This document shows, one piece after another, positions 1-8,599 of a stretch of DNA of 64,000 nucleotides. The DNA is from Paenibacillus nasutitermitis (lineage in GTDB: Bacteria > Bacillota > Bacilli > Paenibacillales > Paenibacillaceae). Both the position numbers and the translations under genes were made by a program. How positions within the stretch are numbered: the first letter of the stretch is position 1; each line of letters begins with the position of its first letter. The notes beneath the pieces are model-generated. The model had not been told where the DNA came from, ran no database searches, and was given only the letters and a program-made list of their open reading frames with translations. The stretch lies in NCBI RefSeq assembly GCF_014641075.1, contig NZ_BMHP01000004.1:619858-683857 (forward strand), given 5' to 3'.

Positions 1-2695
1 TGCCGGGGTTGAAAATTATTATGTAGTAGTTACGAATACCGATGATGACGCAACGGGCAACAAGACTGCATCGGTAACGAGCAGAACAGTCACAGTAACA
101 GTCAATGCACTGGCGAATGCAGCGCAGCCCGTTATCGACACTCAGCCAGTCAGCGATACGGTGGTGAATCAGCGGGAGCCCGTCACCCTGATTGTAGCGG
201 CCAGTATCCCCGTCAACGGCAATGGTGATTTGAGCTACCAATGGTACCGGAGTGAAGACAACAGCTTCATTGGCGGATTTGCAATGAATAATGCAACCGG
301 CGATTCGTTGACCGTGCCGACAGCAGGTGCCGGAGAATTCTATTATTATGTAATCGTCTCGAATAACGATGAATTGGCACCAGGCATCACGACCGCATCG
401 GTAACGAGCAGCATAGTCAAAGTAACGGTCAATCCACTGGAGGATGCAGTGCAACCCGTTATTGACCTGCAGCCAGTCGGTCTGACAGTTAATGAGGACG
501 ACAGCGCTATTCTGAGCATTGAGGCAAGCGTAAGCGGCGAAGGAACATTAAGCTATCAGTGGTACCGGAATGATGTGAACGATATCAATCACTCCTCAGC
601 CGTCATGAATGCTACAGGTTCCACATTTGCGGTACCTACATCCACTGCGCATGAATCCTATTATTATGCGGTGGTGACGAATACCAATCCGAACGTGCCA
701 GGTTATACAACCGCAAGAGCGACAAGCGGCATCGTCAAAGTAAAAGTGAATGCGAATGCGCCGAAGCCTGTTTTCATTACACAGCCGCACAATCAGACGG
801 TTTACGAGGGCAGCAGCCTTACTCTGAGCGTAGAGGCCAATGTGATCGGCGAAGGTACGTTAAGCTACCAATGGTACCAAAATTCGACGAACAGCACCGT
901 GGGCGGAACAGCTATCGAAGGTGCGACGAGCGCCTCGCATACGATGACGGCATCCAGTGCCGGAATATTCTACTACTATGTGGTCGTCACGAATACCGAT
1001 CCATCGGCACCGGGCTACAAGACATCCGTGTCAACCAGCTACGTGGCCAAAGTAAAAGTAAACCTGCATACCTACACCATCGAAGCCATAGCAGACCAAA
1101 CGGCAAAAGCCTTGGTTCAAGGCTACGAATCGGGCACGCAGGAAACAAAAACAATCCTTGTAGCCAATACGGGTACAGGCAATCTGCTTAACCTTTCTGC
1201 ATCTCTTAGCGGCGCGAATGCCGATGATTTTGTACTTACGCAGCCCGCTGCGACATTGAACAGCGGTTCGCCTGCGGCAAGCTTTACAGTGAAAGCGAAA
1301 GACGGACTGGCTGCAGGAACATATACGGCCACGGTGACGGTTTCCGCTGATCACCTGACGAGTGTGACCTTTACCGTCACACAAGTGGTGGACGCCCCTG
1401 AGGTTCCTGTTTATCCAGACTACCCGACTGATGGGGGAAATACGCAGCCAAACACGACTGGTGTTGATGTGTTGGTTAATGGTAAAGCAGAATCTGCAGG
1501 CACAGCGACAACAACCCAGGTCGATGGCCAAACGATCACAACCGTCGTCATGGACGCCAAGAAATTGAATGACCGGCTTGCGGCGGAAGGTCAGGGAGCC
1601 GTCATTACGATTCCTGTCTCGAGCCAATCCGATCGTGTAATCGCAGAGCTGGACGGCCAAATGATCCGGAATTTGGAGCAGAAGCAGGCGGTCGTGGTAT
1701 TTAAAGCGAAGGACGCAACCTATACGTTGCCTGCCGGACAACTTAATATTGGCTCCATCGCCGAGAAGTTTGGCAAGGATGTACAGCTTCAAGACATCAA
1801 GATACAGATTGAAATCTCTACACCTGAAGCGGACATGGTGAAGGTTGTTGAGAATTCGGCAGCCAAAGGGGAACTTACGATTGTAATCCCTCCGCTTGAA
1901 TTTACGGTCAAAGCCACATATGGCGGTACGACTGTTGAAGTAACAAATTTCAACGCTTATGTGGAGCGTACGATTGCCGTACCTGACGGTGTCGATCACA
2001 ACAAGATTACAACAGGCGTTGTTGTGGATCCGGACGGAACGGTTCGTCATGTGCCGACCAAAGTTGTACAGATTGAAGGCAAGTATTATGTTGTGATCAA
2101 CAGTTTGACCAACAGCACGTACACTGTCGTATGGCATCCGCTCGAATTCTCGGATGTCGCTGGCCATTGGGCTAAAACTATCATCAATGATATGGGTTCG
2201 CGCATGGTCATCGAAAGTACGGACAAAGGCATCTTTAACCCTGATCAGGACATTACCCGCGCAGAGTTTGCAGCGATTATCGTCCGGGGGTTGGGAATCA
2301 AGGCGGAATCGGGAACGACTCCATTCAAAGACACGGAATCATCAGCTTGGTACAGCAGTGTGGTTAACACGGCTTATGCGAATCAGTTGATTAATGGTTT
2401 TGAAGATGGCACATTCCGTCCGAATGACAAAATTACCCGTGAACAGGCCATGGTCATAATCGCTAAGGCGATGACGATAACCGGTCTGAAAACAACAGCG
2501 GCAGAAAATGCATTGCAATCATTCACAGATGCATCGGACGCTTCCGCTTGGGCTGCAGACAGCATAGCAGGCAGTATCCAGGCGGGTATTGTTAACGGAA
2601 GAAGCAGCGCGCAGCTGGCACCTAAAGCGTTTATTACAAGAGCTGAGGTTGCCGCAATTGTGCAAAGACTGCTTCAAAAATCCGATCTGATCTAG
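1..2695 (+). CDS. Ig-like-repeat surface protein with three C-terminal SLH domains (5' partial)
   Basis: The reading frame is open from the first bases of the window, so the true start lies upstream. The visible part has Ig-like modules of about 104-109 residues (starting near 128, 455 and 767, plus the end of an earlier one). Each contains a 'LSYQWYR/Q' core and a 'YYYVVVTNT' strand. A different beta-sandwich module follows near 1064-1390, then a linker and a long beta-rich region. The C-terminus carries three SLH domains (about 2147-2310, 2324-2480, 2518-2680) with 'DVAGHWA', 'GFEDGTFRPNDKITREQA' and 'ITRAEVAAIVQRLL' signatures. SLH domains typically anchor exported proteins to pyruvylated wall polymer, so this is probably a cell-surface adhesin or wall-associated protein. 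The substrate or partner cannot be told. It ends just before a strong hairpin. Confidence 0.9.
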   Translation, partial: AGVENYYVVVTNTDDDATGNKTASVTSRTVTVTVNALANAAQPVIDTQPVSDTVVNQREPVTLIVAASIPVNGNGDLSYQWYRSEDNSFIGGFAMNNATGDSLTVPTAGAGEFYYYVIVSNNDELAPGITTASVTSSIVKVTVNPLEDAVQPVIDLQPVGLTVNEDDSAILSIEASVSGEGTLSYQWYRNDVNDINHSSAVMNATGSTFAVPTSTAHESYYYAVVTNTNPNVPGYTTARATSGIVKVKVNANAPKPVFITQPHNQTVYEGSSLTLSVEANVIGEGTLSYQWYQNSTNSTVGGTAIEGATSASHTMTASSAGIFYYYVVVTNTDPSAPGYKTSVSTSYVAKVKVNLHTYTIEAIADQTAKALVQGYESGTQETKTILVANTGTGNLLNLSASLSGANADDFVLTQPAATLNSGSPAASFTVKAKDGLAAGTYTATVTVSADHLTSVTFTVTQVVDAPEVPVYPDYPTDGGNTQPNTTGVDVLVNGKAESAGTATTTQVDGQTITTVVMDAKKLNDRLAAEGQGAVITIPVSSQSDRVIAELDGQMIRNLEQKQAVVVFKAKDATYTLPAGQLNIGSIAEKFGKDVQLQDIKIQIEISTPEADMVKVVENSAAKGELTIVIPPLEFTVKATYGGTTVEVTNFNAYVERTIAVPDGVDHNKITTGVVVDPDGTVRHVPTKVVQIEGKYYVVINSLTNSTYTVVWHPLEFSDVAGHWAKTIINDMGSRMVIESTDKGIFNPDQDITRAEFAAIIVRGLGIKAESGTTPFKDTESSAWYSSVVNTAYANQLINGFEDGTFRPNDKITREQAMVIIAKAMTITGLKTTAAENALQSFTDASDASAWAADSIAGSIQAGIVNGRSSAQLAPKAFITRAEVAAIVQRLLQKSDLI

Positions 2696-2712
2696 TTTCA
2701 TACAAGAAGACG

Positions 2713-2765
2713 GGGGCTACTTCCGCCAAACAGTCAGGAGCTGTTTGGCGAAGGTAGCCCCTTTG
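2713..2765 (+). terminator. Rho-independent-type hairpin after the SLH gene
   Basis: A near-perfect 21-bp stem (2713-2733 with 2741-2761) closes a short loop and is followed by a weak CTTT tail. It sits 18 bases after the stop codon of the SLH protein and before the next ribosome binding site, so it most likely ends that transcript. Confidence 0.7.
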
Positions 2766-2845
2766 CTATGGAAATGGGTGTCTTTAAATTTCGCCTTGCA
2801 GATGATACGCTAATCATACTGGTCATTCATTAATGGAGGTTTATC

Positions 2846-3502
2846 ATGGGTATAGAAGCATCGATCTATAAGCAGGCGAGGAAATTAAAGCTCGGCAAGG
2901 CGGCGCTTGAACCGGAATTCAGCGAGCTTGCGAGAGTGCTGAAGGACAAGCTTGGGATTGAGATGATCCATGCCGTCTATGACCTGATGGACACAACACC
3001 CAGACTTCATATAATCGTAAACACAACTGAGCAATACGTGAATATGCATCAGAAAGGCCGGGGCCGATTTGGGTACAACAAAAATATTCAAAAGCTAATC
3101 GTGCGGGAATTCAGCCGGATCACCAGAGAAATAGAAACCGTGAAAAACTACGAGACAGACAATCTGTTTGTCTGTTATACCGACTTTGAGCACGAGGCCA
3201 AAACCGCGGCCAATAGCGAAATATCGATAGAGATCAGGGAAAAGCTATTCGCCAGGCACAAGGAGATCTGGCAGGTGGTCAGCCTGTTCACCACTATCAC
3301 AGTATTTTATTTAACGGATGTGGATCTGGAACAAAACGCTGCCAGCGGAGTTAACGAGGAAATAAAAGCTTTTTGTTATGAAGCACTCAAACGGGCGGAT
3401 GAATTTGACTATTACACAGAGTCGAATTTGGTCATTAGCTTTGACACCAAAGAAAACGTAGACAATAACTATGAGGGGAACCTGTATTATTATTTTAAAT
3501 AG
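2846..3502 (+). CDS. hypothetical protein, 218 residues
   Basis: I do not recognise a family. The ATG follows a good TGGAGGT ribosome binding site at about 2833. The protein is soluble, with no signal peptide or membrane segment. It is rich in charged residues, with predicted helices around 5-45 and 85-130 and beta-rich stretches (LHIIVN, NLFVCYTDF, TITVFYLTD, NLVISFDT) suggesting a compact alpha/beta fold. It ends 21 bases before the next gene, the TetM-like GTPase, and both lie on the same strand, so they may be cotranscribed. No function is proposed. Confidence 0.75.
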   Translation: MGIEASIYKQARKLKLGKAALEPEFSELARVLKDKLGIEMIHAVYDLMDTTPRLHIIVNTTEQYVNMHQKGRGRFGYNKNIQKLIVREFSRITREIETVKNYETDNLFVCYTDFEHEAKTAANSEISIEIREKLFARHKEIWQVVSLFTTITVFYLTDVDLEQNAASGVNEEIKAFCYEALKRADEFDYYTESNLVISFDTKENVDNNYEGNLYYYFK

Positions 3503-3523
3503 GGGAAGCAAGGTGATACCAAA

Positions 3524-5479
3524 ATGAGTCCTACAACAATCGGCATGTTCGCGCATGTGGATGCAGGCAAGACCACTTTTGCCGAACAGCTGCTTTACCA
3601 TACGCAAAGTATCCGGGAACGGGGGAGAGTCGATCATCAGGACGCTACCCTAGACAGCCATGACATTGAACGGGCAAGGGGCATCACCGTGTTTGCGGAC
3701 CAGGCCGTCATGTCTTATAAGGAATCGACTTATTATTTGATCGATACGCCGGGGCACGTCGATTTCTCGCCGGAGATGGAACGGGCCGTCCAGGTGATGG
3801 ATGCTGCGATTCTGATCGTCAGTGCGGTGGAAGGGGTTCAGGGCCATACGGAAACGGTCTGGCAGCTGCTTCACAAGCACCGGATTCCGACGTTCTTTTT
3901 TATCAACAAAACAGACCGGACCGGCGCGGATGTAGACCGGGTCATCGGGGAAATCCGCATGCATTTGACTGAGGATGTGTGTATGCTGACCGGGCACTTC
4001 GCGGATGGCGAAGTCGGAGAACCCCTGATGGAAAGCATGGCGGAGCGGGATGAATCGCTATTGGATACGTTTATCGCTGGAAACGTAGACCAGGCCTTCT
4101 GGCTGCGGACGCTGCAGGAGAAGATTCGCGGTCATCAGCTTTTTCCTTGCGCAAGCGGTTCTGCACTACAGGATATTGGCGTGACCGAATTTCTGGATCA
4201 GCTGCATCAGCTTACGATCACCGATTATGAAAGGCAGGCTCCTTTTGGGGGACGTGTCTACAAGATCCGCCATGACCGCAGCGGTGTGCGTTTGACCTAC
4301 ATCAAGGCGTTAAGCGGTACGCTAAAGGTTCGCGATGAACTGTGTTATACGAACGGGGATGATCAAGTTTGCGAGAAGGTGACGCGGCTGCTCATGGTGA
4401 ACGGAAGCAAATCTCATCCGGTTGATCAGGCAACGGCGGGCGATCTGTTCGCGGTAACTGGACTCTCGGCAGCCGAAGCTGGACAAGGCCTCGGCAGCTG
4501 CACCGACAAGCTGGCATACGAGATGGTGCCGACGCTTACGTCGAAGGTTATTTTTGCCGAATCCTTGAATGCCAAGGATGTGCTGAAAGCTTTTCAGATC
4601 CTGAATGCGGAGGACCCTTCCTTGAATGTGATCTGGGAGGAGACCCTCCAGGAAATTCACATCCATGTGATGGGACTTATTCAGCTTGAAGTGCTGCAGC
4701 AGCTGGCGGGCGAACGATTCCAGTTCGATATCGCCTTCGGCAGCCCTGAAATTCTGTACAAAGAAACAATAGGCTCAACGGTTATCGGATATGGCCACTT
4801 CGAGCCGCTTAAGCATTATGCAGAGGTACATCTGCGGCTGGAGCCAGGGGAGCGGGGCAGCGGCATTACGTTTACGAGCGAATGCCATGTGAATGAATTA
4901 AGCACAGGCAATCAGAATCTGATCAGAACCCATCTGTATGAGCGGGATCACCATGGCTTATTGACGGGGATGGCAGTGACCGATATCCGGGTTACGCTGC
5001 TGAAGGGCGCCGCGCATAATGAGCATACGCATGGCGGCGATTTTCGCGAAGCGGCTTTCCGGGCATTGAGGCAAGGGCTGGAGAAAGCGGAGAATATCCT
5101 GCTGGAGCCTTATTATGATTTTAAGATTAAAGTAGAAGCGGACGATATGGGCAGAGTGTTATCGGATATTCAGCGGGCTTATGGACAGTTTGATCCGCCG
5201 CAAACGACAACCACCCATGCGGTCATTACGGGCAGAGTCCCTGTAGCCAATTTCATGAACTACAGCACGGAGCTTGCTTCCTTCACCCATGGCAGAGGCC
5301 ATCTTCATCTCGTCTTCGGCGGTTATGACCGCTGTCATAACGAGCAAGAGGTGATCGAACGCAAAGGCTACCGGAAGGACGCAGATCCGCTGTACAGCTC
5401 CTCGTCGATTTTCTGCGCCAAGGGACATGGGTATACGGTGGCCTGGGATGAGGCGGAGGCGAAGATGCATTTGTTGTGA
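3524..5479 (+). CDS. TetM/EF-G-family ribosomal-protection-like GTPase
   Basis: The 651-residue protein has the layout of the Tet(M)/Tet(O) class of EF-G paralogues, close to the usual ~640 length. GTPase motifs are AHVDAGKTT (10-18), the switch I RGIT, DTPGHVDF (about 73-80) and NKTD (about 128-131). The domain II, III, IV and V regions follow. Family members bind the ribosome and hydrolyse GTP; the best known dislodge tetracycline. The C-terminal end reads differently from classical Tet(M), with a GRGHLHLVFGGYDRCHN segment and a Ser-rich SSSSIF stretch. It may therefore belong to the chromosomal TetM-like clade of unproven resistance function. Start supported by AGGTGA a few bases upstream of the ATG. 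No leader-peptide attenuator like that of tet(M) is visible. Confidence 0.85.
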   Translation: MSPTTIGMFAHVDAGKTTFAEQLLYHTQSIRERGRVDHQDATLDSHDIERARGITVFADQAVMSYKESTYYLIDTPGHVDFSPEMERAVQVMDAAILIVSAVEGVQGHTETVWQLLHKHRIPTFFFINKTDRTGADVDRVIGEIRMHLTEDVCMLTGHFADGEVGEPLMESMAERDESLLDTFIAGNVDQAFWLRTLQEKIRGHQLFPCASGSALQDIGVTEFLDQLHQLTITDYERQAPFGGRVYKIRHDRSGVRLTYIKALSGTLKVRDELCYTNGDDQVCEKVTRLLMVNGSKSHPVDQATAGDLFAVTGLSAAEAGQGLGSCTDKLAYEMVPTLTSKVIFAESLNAKDVLKAFQILNAEDPSLNVIWEETLQEIHIHVMGLIQLEVLQQLAGERFQFDIAFGSPEILYKETIGSTVIGYGHFEPLKHYAEVHLRLEPGERGSGITFTSECHVNELSTGNQNLIRTHLYERDHHGLLTGMAVTDIRVTLLKGAAHNEHTHGGDFREAAFRALRQGLEKAENILLEPYYDFKIKVEADDMGRVLSDIQRAYGQFDPPQTTTTHAVITGRVPVANFMNYSTELASFTHGRGHLHLVFGGYDRCHNEQEVIERKGYRKDADPLYSSSSIFCAKGHGYTVAWDEAEAKMHLL

Positions 5480-5519
5480 GACCGGCAGGGTTGAAATGCA
5501 AGGCAAATACAGATTTGAG

Positions 5520-5549
5520 ACCGCTCTCGATGAGGGTGGTATTTTTTTT
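5520..5549 (+). terminator. intrinsic terminator after the TetM-like gene
   Basis: ACCGCTCTC (5520-5528) pairs with GAGGGTGGT (5532-5540), allowing two G-U pairs, and is followed by a run of eight T. It lies 40 bases after the stop and just upstream of the MerR-type promoter. Confidence 0.8.
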
Positions 5550-5564
5550 GAAACGGGAGATGTA

Positions 5565-5595
5565 TTGACATTGACATGATGTTATCGTTTAGAGT
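5565..5595 (+). promoter_or_regulatory. MerR-type promoter with 19-bp spacer
   Basis: TTGACA (5565-5570) and TAGAGT (5590-5595) are separated by 19 bp, longer than the usual 17 and the hallmark of promoters activated by MerR-family regulators. An ACAT-G-ATGT dyad (5574-5582) lies in the spacer as an operator should. It drives the downstream merR-SDR pair, implying autoregulation. Confidence 0.7.
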
Positions 5596-5630
5596 ATTTA
5601 CAGGGAAGATGTTTAAGGGAGCTGGTCACC

Positions 5631-6068
5631 ATGCGAATAAGTGAATTGTCCCAAAAGACGGGTGTAAGTCTGCGGTCGCTGCGTTATTACGAGGGACAGG
5701 GTCTTTTAAAGCCGGCGCGTTTAGAAAATGGGTACCGCGAATATGACGAATCCGATGTAGAGTGGATCAAGACCATCCAATTGTATCTAAGTTTCGGTAC
5801 GTCGACTGAAGAACTCTCGAACTTTCTTGATTGTCAGAGCCGATCGACGCGTCAAGGGCTAAATCGGCAAACCGTGATTGACTTCTATGCAACGAAATTA
5901 GTCGAGATACGAAAGCAATTAGCGAAGCTGCACAATGCCGAGAAGCTGGTGGAACAGCAATTATCTAAATGGCGGGACCACATGGACTCAGCCACAGAGG
6001 ATACGGAAGATCGTCCGGATAGAGGAATACAAATACTCCAGGGGGAGATGGACGTATGGAACAAATAA
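5631..6068 (+). CDS. MerR-family transcriptional regulator
   Basis: 145 residues. The N-terminus carries the winged-helix signature (RISELSQKTGVSLRSLRYYE, about 2-21, then LLKPARLENGYREYDESDV), followed by a long predicted dimerisation coiled coil around 78-115. Family members twist promoters with 18-20-bp spacers, and one with 19 bp lies directly upstream. The C-terminal effector region has no cysteine or histidine cluster, so a metal sensor is unlikely and an organic ligand more plausible. The gene overlaps the next one by 13 bases, so the regulator and the short-chain dehydrogenase are translationally coupled and probably coregulated. Confidence 0.9.
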   Translation: MRISELSQKTGVSLRSLRYYEGQGLLKPARLENGYREYDESDVEWIKTIQLYLSFGTSTEELSNFLDCQSRSTRQGLNRQTVIDFYATKLVEIRKQLAKLHNAEKLVEQQLSKWRDHMDSATEDTEDRPDRGIQILQGEMDVWNK

Positions 6069-6784
6069 AAGATCGCGTTGCACTGGTTACCGGGGCTAAC
6101 CGGGGAATCGGCAAGGAGATTTCGCGTCAATTAGCTTTAATGGGGTTGAGGGTCATTATAGCCTGCAGAGATGAGTGGAAAGGGAAACAGGTTGTGGACG
6201 AGATGCGGGCCGATGGCATTCAACTAGATTTACTCACCGTGGATATTAGTGATAAGGACAGCGTTCAGAACCTTATTCAGGCTGTACGGGGAAAATACGG
6301 GCGTTTGGACGTATTGGTCAATAACGCAGGAGTTCTTCTGGATCATGGAACTTCATTATTGGAATTGGAGGAAGCGGTATTAAGACAGACGCTTGAAACA
6401 AATTTTTATGGAGCGCTGCGTCTGAGCCAAGGATTCTATCCTATGATGGTGAAGCAGGGGTATGGCCGAATCGTTAATGTTTCATCGGGTGTAGGCGCCT
6501 TTGACATTCTTCAGGGAAAAGGGGGACTGCGGAGTTCATCATCGGCCTATCGGATGTCAAAGACCATGCTCAATGCTTTAACATGTTTATTGGCAGCAGA
6601 AACGATGGGAGCGGATATTAAAGTAAATGCGATGTGCCCAGGCAGAGTAAAGACGGATATGGGCGGCGCGGATGCCCCAAGTTCAGTAGCGGAAGGCGCA
6701 GATACGGCTGTTTGGTTAGCTGCGCTTGATCAAGCTGGACCCAATGGTCAATTTTTCCGAAGCCGTCAGCCTATTTCGTGGTGA
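6056..6784 (+). CDS. short-chain dehydrogenase/reductase (SDR)
   Basis: 242 residues, classical SDR. It has the NAD(P)-binding TGANRGIG (12-19), NNAG (89-92), the catalytic serine region (143-144) and YRMSK with Tyr165 and Lys169. The PGRVKTDMG segment after the active site is typical of carbonyl-reductase-like SDRs. An Arg at position 38, after the second beta strand, favours NADP(H). The start overlaps merR by 13 bases. The substrate cannot be predicted; the link to a MerR regulator suggests inducible detoxification of a carbonyl compound. A strong terminator follows. Confidence 0.9.
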   Translation: MEQIKDRVALVTGANRGIGKEISRQLALMGLRVIIACRDEWKGKQVVDEMRADGIQLDLLTVDISDKDSVQNLIQAVRGKYGRLDVLVNNAGVLLDHGTSLLELEEAVLRQTLETNFYGALRLSQGFYPMMVKQGYGRIVNVSSGVGAFDILQGKGGLRSSSSAYRMSKTMLNALTCLLAAETMGADIKVNAMCPGRVKTDMGGADAPSSVAEGADTAVWLAALDQAGPNGQFFRSRQPISW

Positions 6785-6822
6785 TGTCCCGTATAGCTTG
6801 ATGTTTTATCGTCATCCGGCCA

Positions 6823-6868
6823 CACGGCGAGCCGTGCCGCAAGCAGCGGCACAGCTCGCCGTGTTTTT
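6823..6868 (+). terminator. strong intrinsic terminator after the MerR-SDR operon
   Basis: A GC-rich stem of about 18 bp (from 6823 to 6863, arms CACGGCGAGC / GCTCGCCGTG plus an inner CGTGCCGC / GCGGCAC) is followed by TTTTTA. Confidence 0.85.
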
Positions 6869-6879
6869 ACAATACCGGG

Positions 6880-6936
6880 GTTCTCCATGGGATTCTCGAC
6901 GGCAATGTGATCGAATTTTACAAACCCCCGCTTTAA
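6880..6936 (+). pseudogene. 3' relic of a VOC (glyoxalase-like) gene
   Basis: The stretch encodes only a tail, VLHGILDGNVIEFYKPPL followed by a stop. It matches the end of the intact VOC protein at 13471-13860 (VAHLRDPDGNVIELYRHPL), and the DNA from the GGCAATGTGATCGAATT core onward is nearly identical. No upstream part is left. It sits directly after the SDR terminator, so it is a scar of rearrangement. Confidence 0.6.
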
Positions 6937-7012
6937 AAGTTGGTACTAGGGGAGCCTTCACATGAAGACGAAATGCCCCGACGGTGCTTCTTTATGCGGA
7001 AAACGTTAGCAG

Positions 7013-8104
7013 TCATGTCGTCGATCTTTGAGACAGCGATACGGGTATAACAAGATGCTCGAAGTTTTGCGATTCGTTCGTTGCCATGTCCAGCAGCTGG
7101 ACGGCCTGTAGACCGATCTCCTCAACATTCTGCTCCACCGCTGAGAAGTAAAGGTTATTGTCCATATCCCTGATATCAGGGCTGTCGTAAGAAAGAATGG
7201 CTAATTGTTCGGGAATTTTTTTGCCCAATGACCGGGCGACCTGTAAGACATAAACAGCCATAATACTGTTGAAGGCGAAAACAGCGGTTATGTCAGGATT
7301 GTTCGTCAGCCAATCGGAAATATACGTTTTGGAAATGTCTTCTTGCTGATAGGTAAGTTCATCCGTCCGAGTCAGCCAGTAAGAAGGATTGGTTAGCAGC
7401 TGATGTTTTTTCATCGTGTCAATATGGCCGAGAAAACGGTCCTCGGAGCTGGCCGTCGTCGATTTGGTGCTCGAAATAATTCCGATTTGGGTGTGGCCTT
7501 TGTTTATTAAATGCTCGGTTCCAAGGACGCCGCCTTGATAGTTGTCGGAGTAAATGGCGTTCGTCTTGATTCCCGGCAAATAACGATCCACAAGAACAAA
7601 TGGGTAGTTCCGAGTTTTCAGGCTAATAATGTCTTCGCTGTAAGCTTCGCCATCCACGGGGAAAATAATCAATCCCTCCGCGCCGCAGCGAATCATGTCA
7701 TGTATGGCATCGCGTTCTTCCGATTGGAGATGGACTTGACGGATCATCAGCATGAAGCCCGCTTCCTTGCAGCCCTCCTCCACCCCTTGAAACAGCTTCA
7801 TCGAAAATCTGTCGGTTACCATCGGTGACAAAAATCCGATCTTTTTAATATCTGCGATGCCCTCGATTTGCTGTTCCTTGGGAGACACGAAGCTTCCCTT
7901 ACCGGCAATACGAAAGATGATGCCCTCATCAACAAGCAGCTTATAAGCATTTTTGACGGTGACCCGACTCACCTGGTATTGTTCGATCATTTCAGCTTCC
8001 GTTGGAACACGGTCTCCGGGCTTTAATTCCCCACGCTCGATCATGGTACTGATCATTTCTTTGATTTGCAAATATAACGGCGTACTTTTGCTCTGATCCA
8101 ACAC
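7013..8104 (-). CDS. GntR-HTH / LacI-type sugar-binding hybrid regulator
   Basis: About 363 residues. The N-terminal GntR winged helix (PLYLQIKEMISTMIERGELKPGDRVPTEAEM, with a 'QYQVSRVTVKNAYKLLVDEGII' recognition region) is fused to a LacI/periplasmic-binding-type effector domain (IGFLSPMVTDRFS onward). This is the architecture of AraR-like repressors. The GTG at 8104 is preferred because GGAGGGG (8113-8119) lies 8 bases upstream and it gives the family-typical MLDQSKSTPLYLQI start; an ATG at 8128 would leave no ribosome binding site. It is divergent from the DUF6259 and beta-mannosidase genes, with palindromes in the gap, so it probably represses that operon until a sugar binds. Confidence 0.88.
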   Translation of the reverse strand: MLDQSKSTPLYLQIKEMISTMIERGELKPGDRVPTEAEMIEQYQVSRVTVKNAYKLLVDEGIIFRIAGKGSFVSPKEQQIEGIADIKKIGFLSPMVTDRFSMKLFQGVEEGCKEAGFMLMIRQVHLQSEERDAIHDMIRCGAEGLIIFPVDGEAYSEDIISLKTRNYPFVLVDRYLPGIKTNAIYSDNYQGGVLGTEHLINKGHTQIGIISSTKSTTASSEDRFLGHIDTMKKHQLLTNPSYWLTRTDELTYQQEDISKTYISDWLTNNPDITAVFAFNSIMAVYVLQVARSLGKKIPEQLAILSYDSPDIRDMDNNLYFSAVEQNVEEIGLQAVQLLDMATNESQNFEHLVIPVSLSQRSTT

Positions 8105-8160
8105 TTGGAAAGCCCCTCCACCATTCAATGCCTTATAATTTCTGCTAAGTCTCTATTTTA

Positions 8161-8241
8161 TTGTATACAAATAATAAAGGCAAATCCGATGATTTAGCTA
8201 TTGTCTCTATTAAAATGAAATGTATCATATTATATCATACA
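8161..8241. promoter_or_regulatory. candidate operators close to the GntR-type regulator gene
   Basis: TTGTATACAA (8161-8170) is a perfect 10-bp palindrome. The segment 8221-8241 is a 21-bp near-perfect dyad (TGTAT/ATACA outer arms, ATAT repeats inside). Both resemble AraR/GntR-type TTGTAT...ATACAA operators. They lie upstream of the regulator gene, consistent with autoregulation. Confidence 0.5.
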
Positions 8242-8427
8242 ATAACCTGAATACGTGACGCCTGATCGGTTTAAAGGTTTCCAGTTCCAGTAATTCAACC
8301 CGATATGGATGCAAGGCTGTTGAGATAGCTGGTCATGGATTCAGGAATAATGTAATAAATATTCATGGAGATACTATAAGCCCGATTTTAAGGAGGATAA
8401 AAAAATTGTCATTTTGTTTTATTATAT

Positions 8428-8456
8428 TTGACTGATACAATATGATATAATACAAT
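8428..8456 (+). promoter_or_regulatory. sigma-A promoter overlapped by a GntR-type operator
   Basis: TTGACT (8428-8433), a 17-bp spacer and TACAAT (8451-8456) form a good vegetative promoter for the DUF6259-mannosidase operon. The spacer and -10 contain an ATAC-ATAT-rich segment that, read on the other strand, resembles the dyad at 8221-8241. A bound regulator would therefore cover the promoter. Confidence 0.6.
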
Positions 8457-8599
8457 ACAAATGAGAATTACGCATTTGTTGCAACTGCAAGATGCGGTGC
8501 TAAATCGCAGCGCATTCAACGTGAACACGAAAGGCTTATTGCACTCATATCACTCGGTTGAAATCAGGTTTATCCAACATTGCCAAGGAGAGTGTTCTC

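Noticed and set aside
1031..2167. Long minus-strand open frame (378 codons) opposite the SLH protein
   Set aside because: It is the antisense of a clear repeat and SLH coding region, is rich in Arg/Cys/His as antisense frames usually are, and has no ribosome binding site or family motif.
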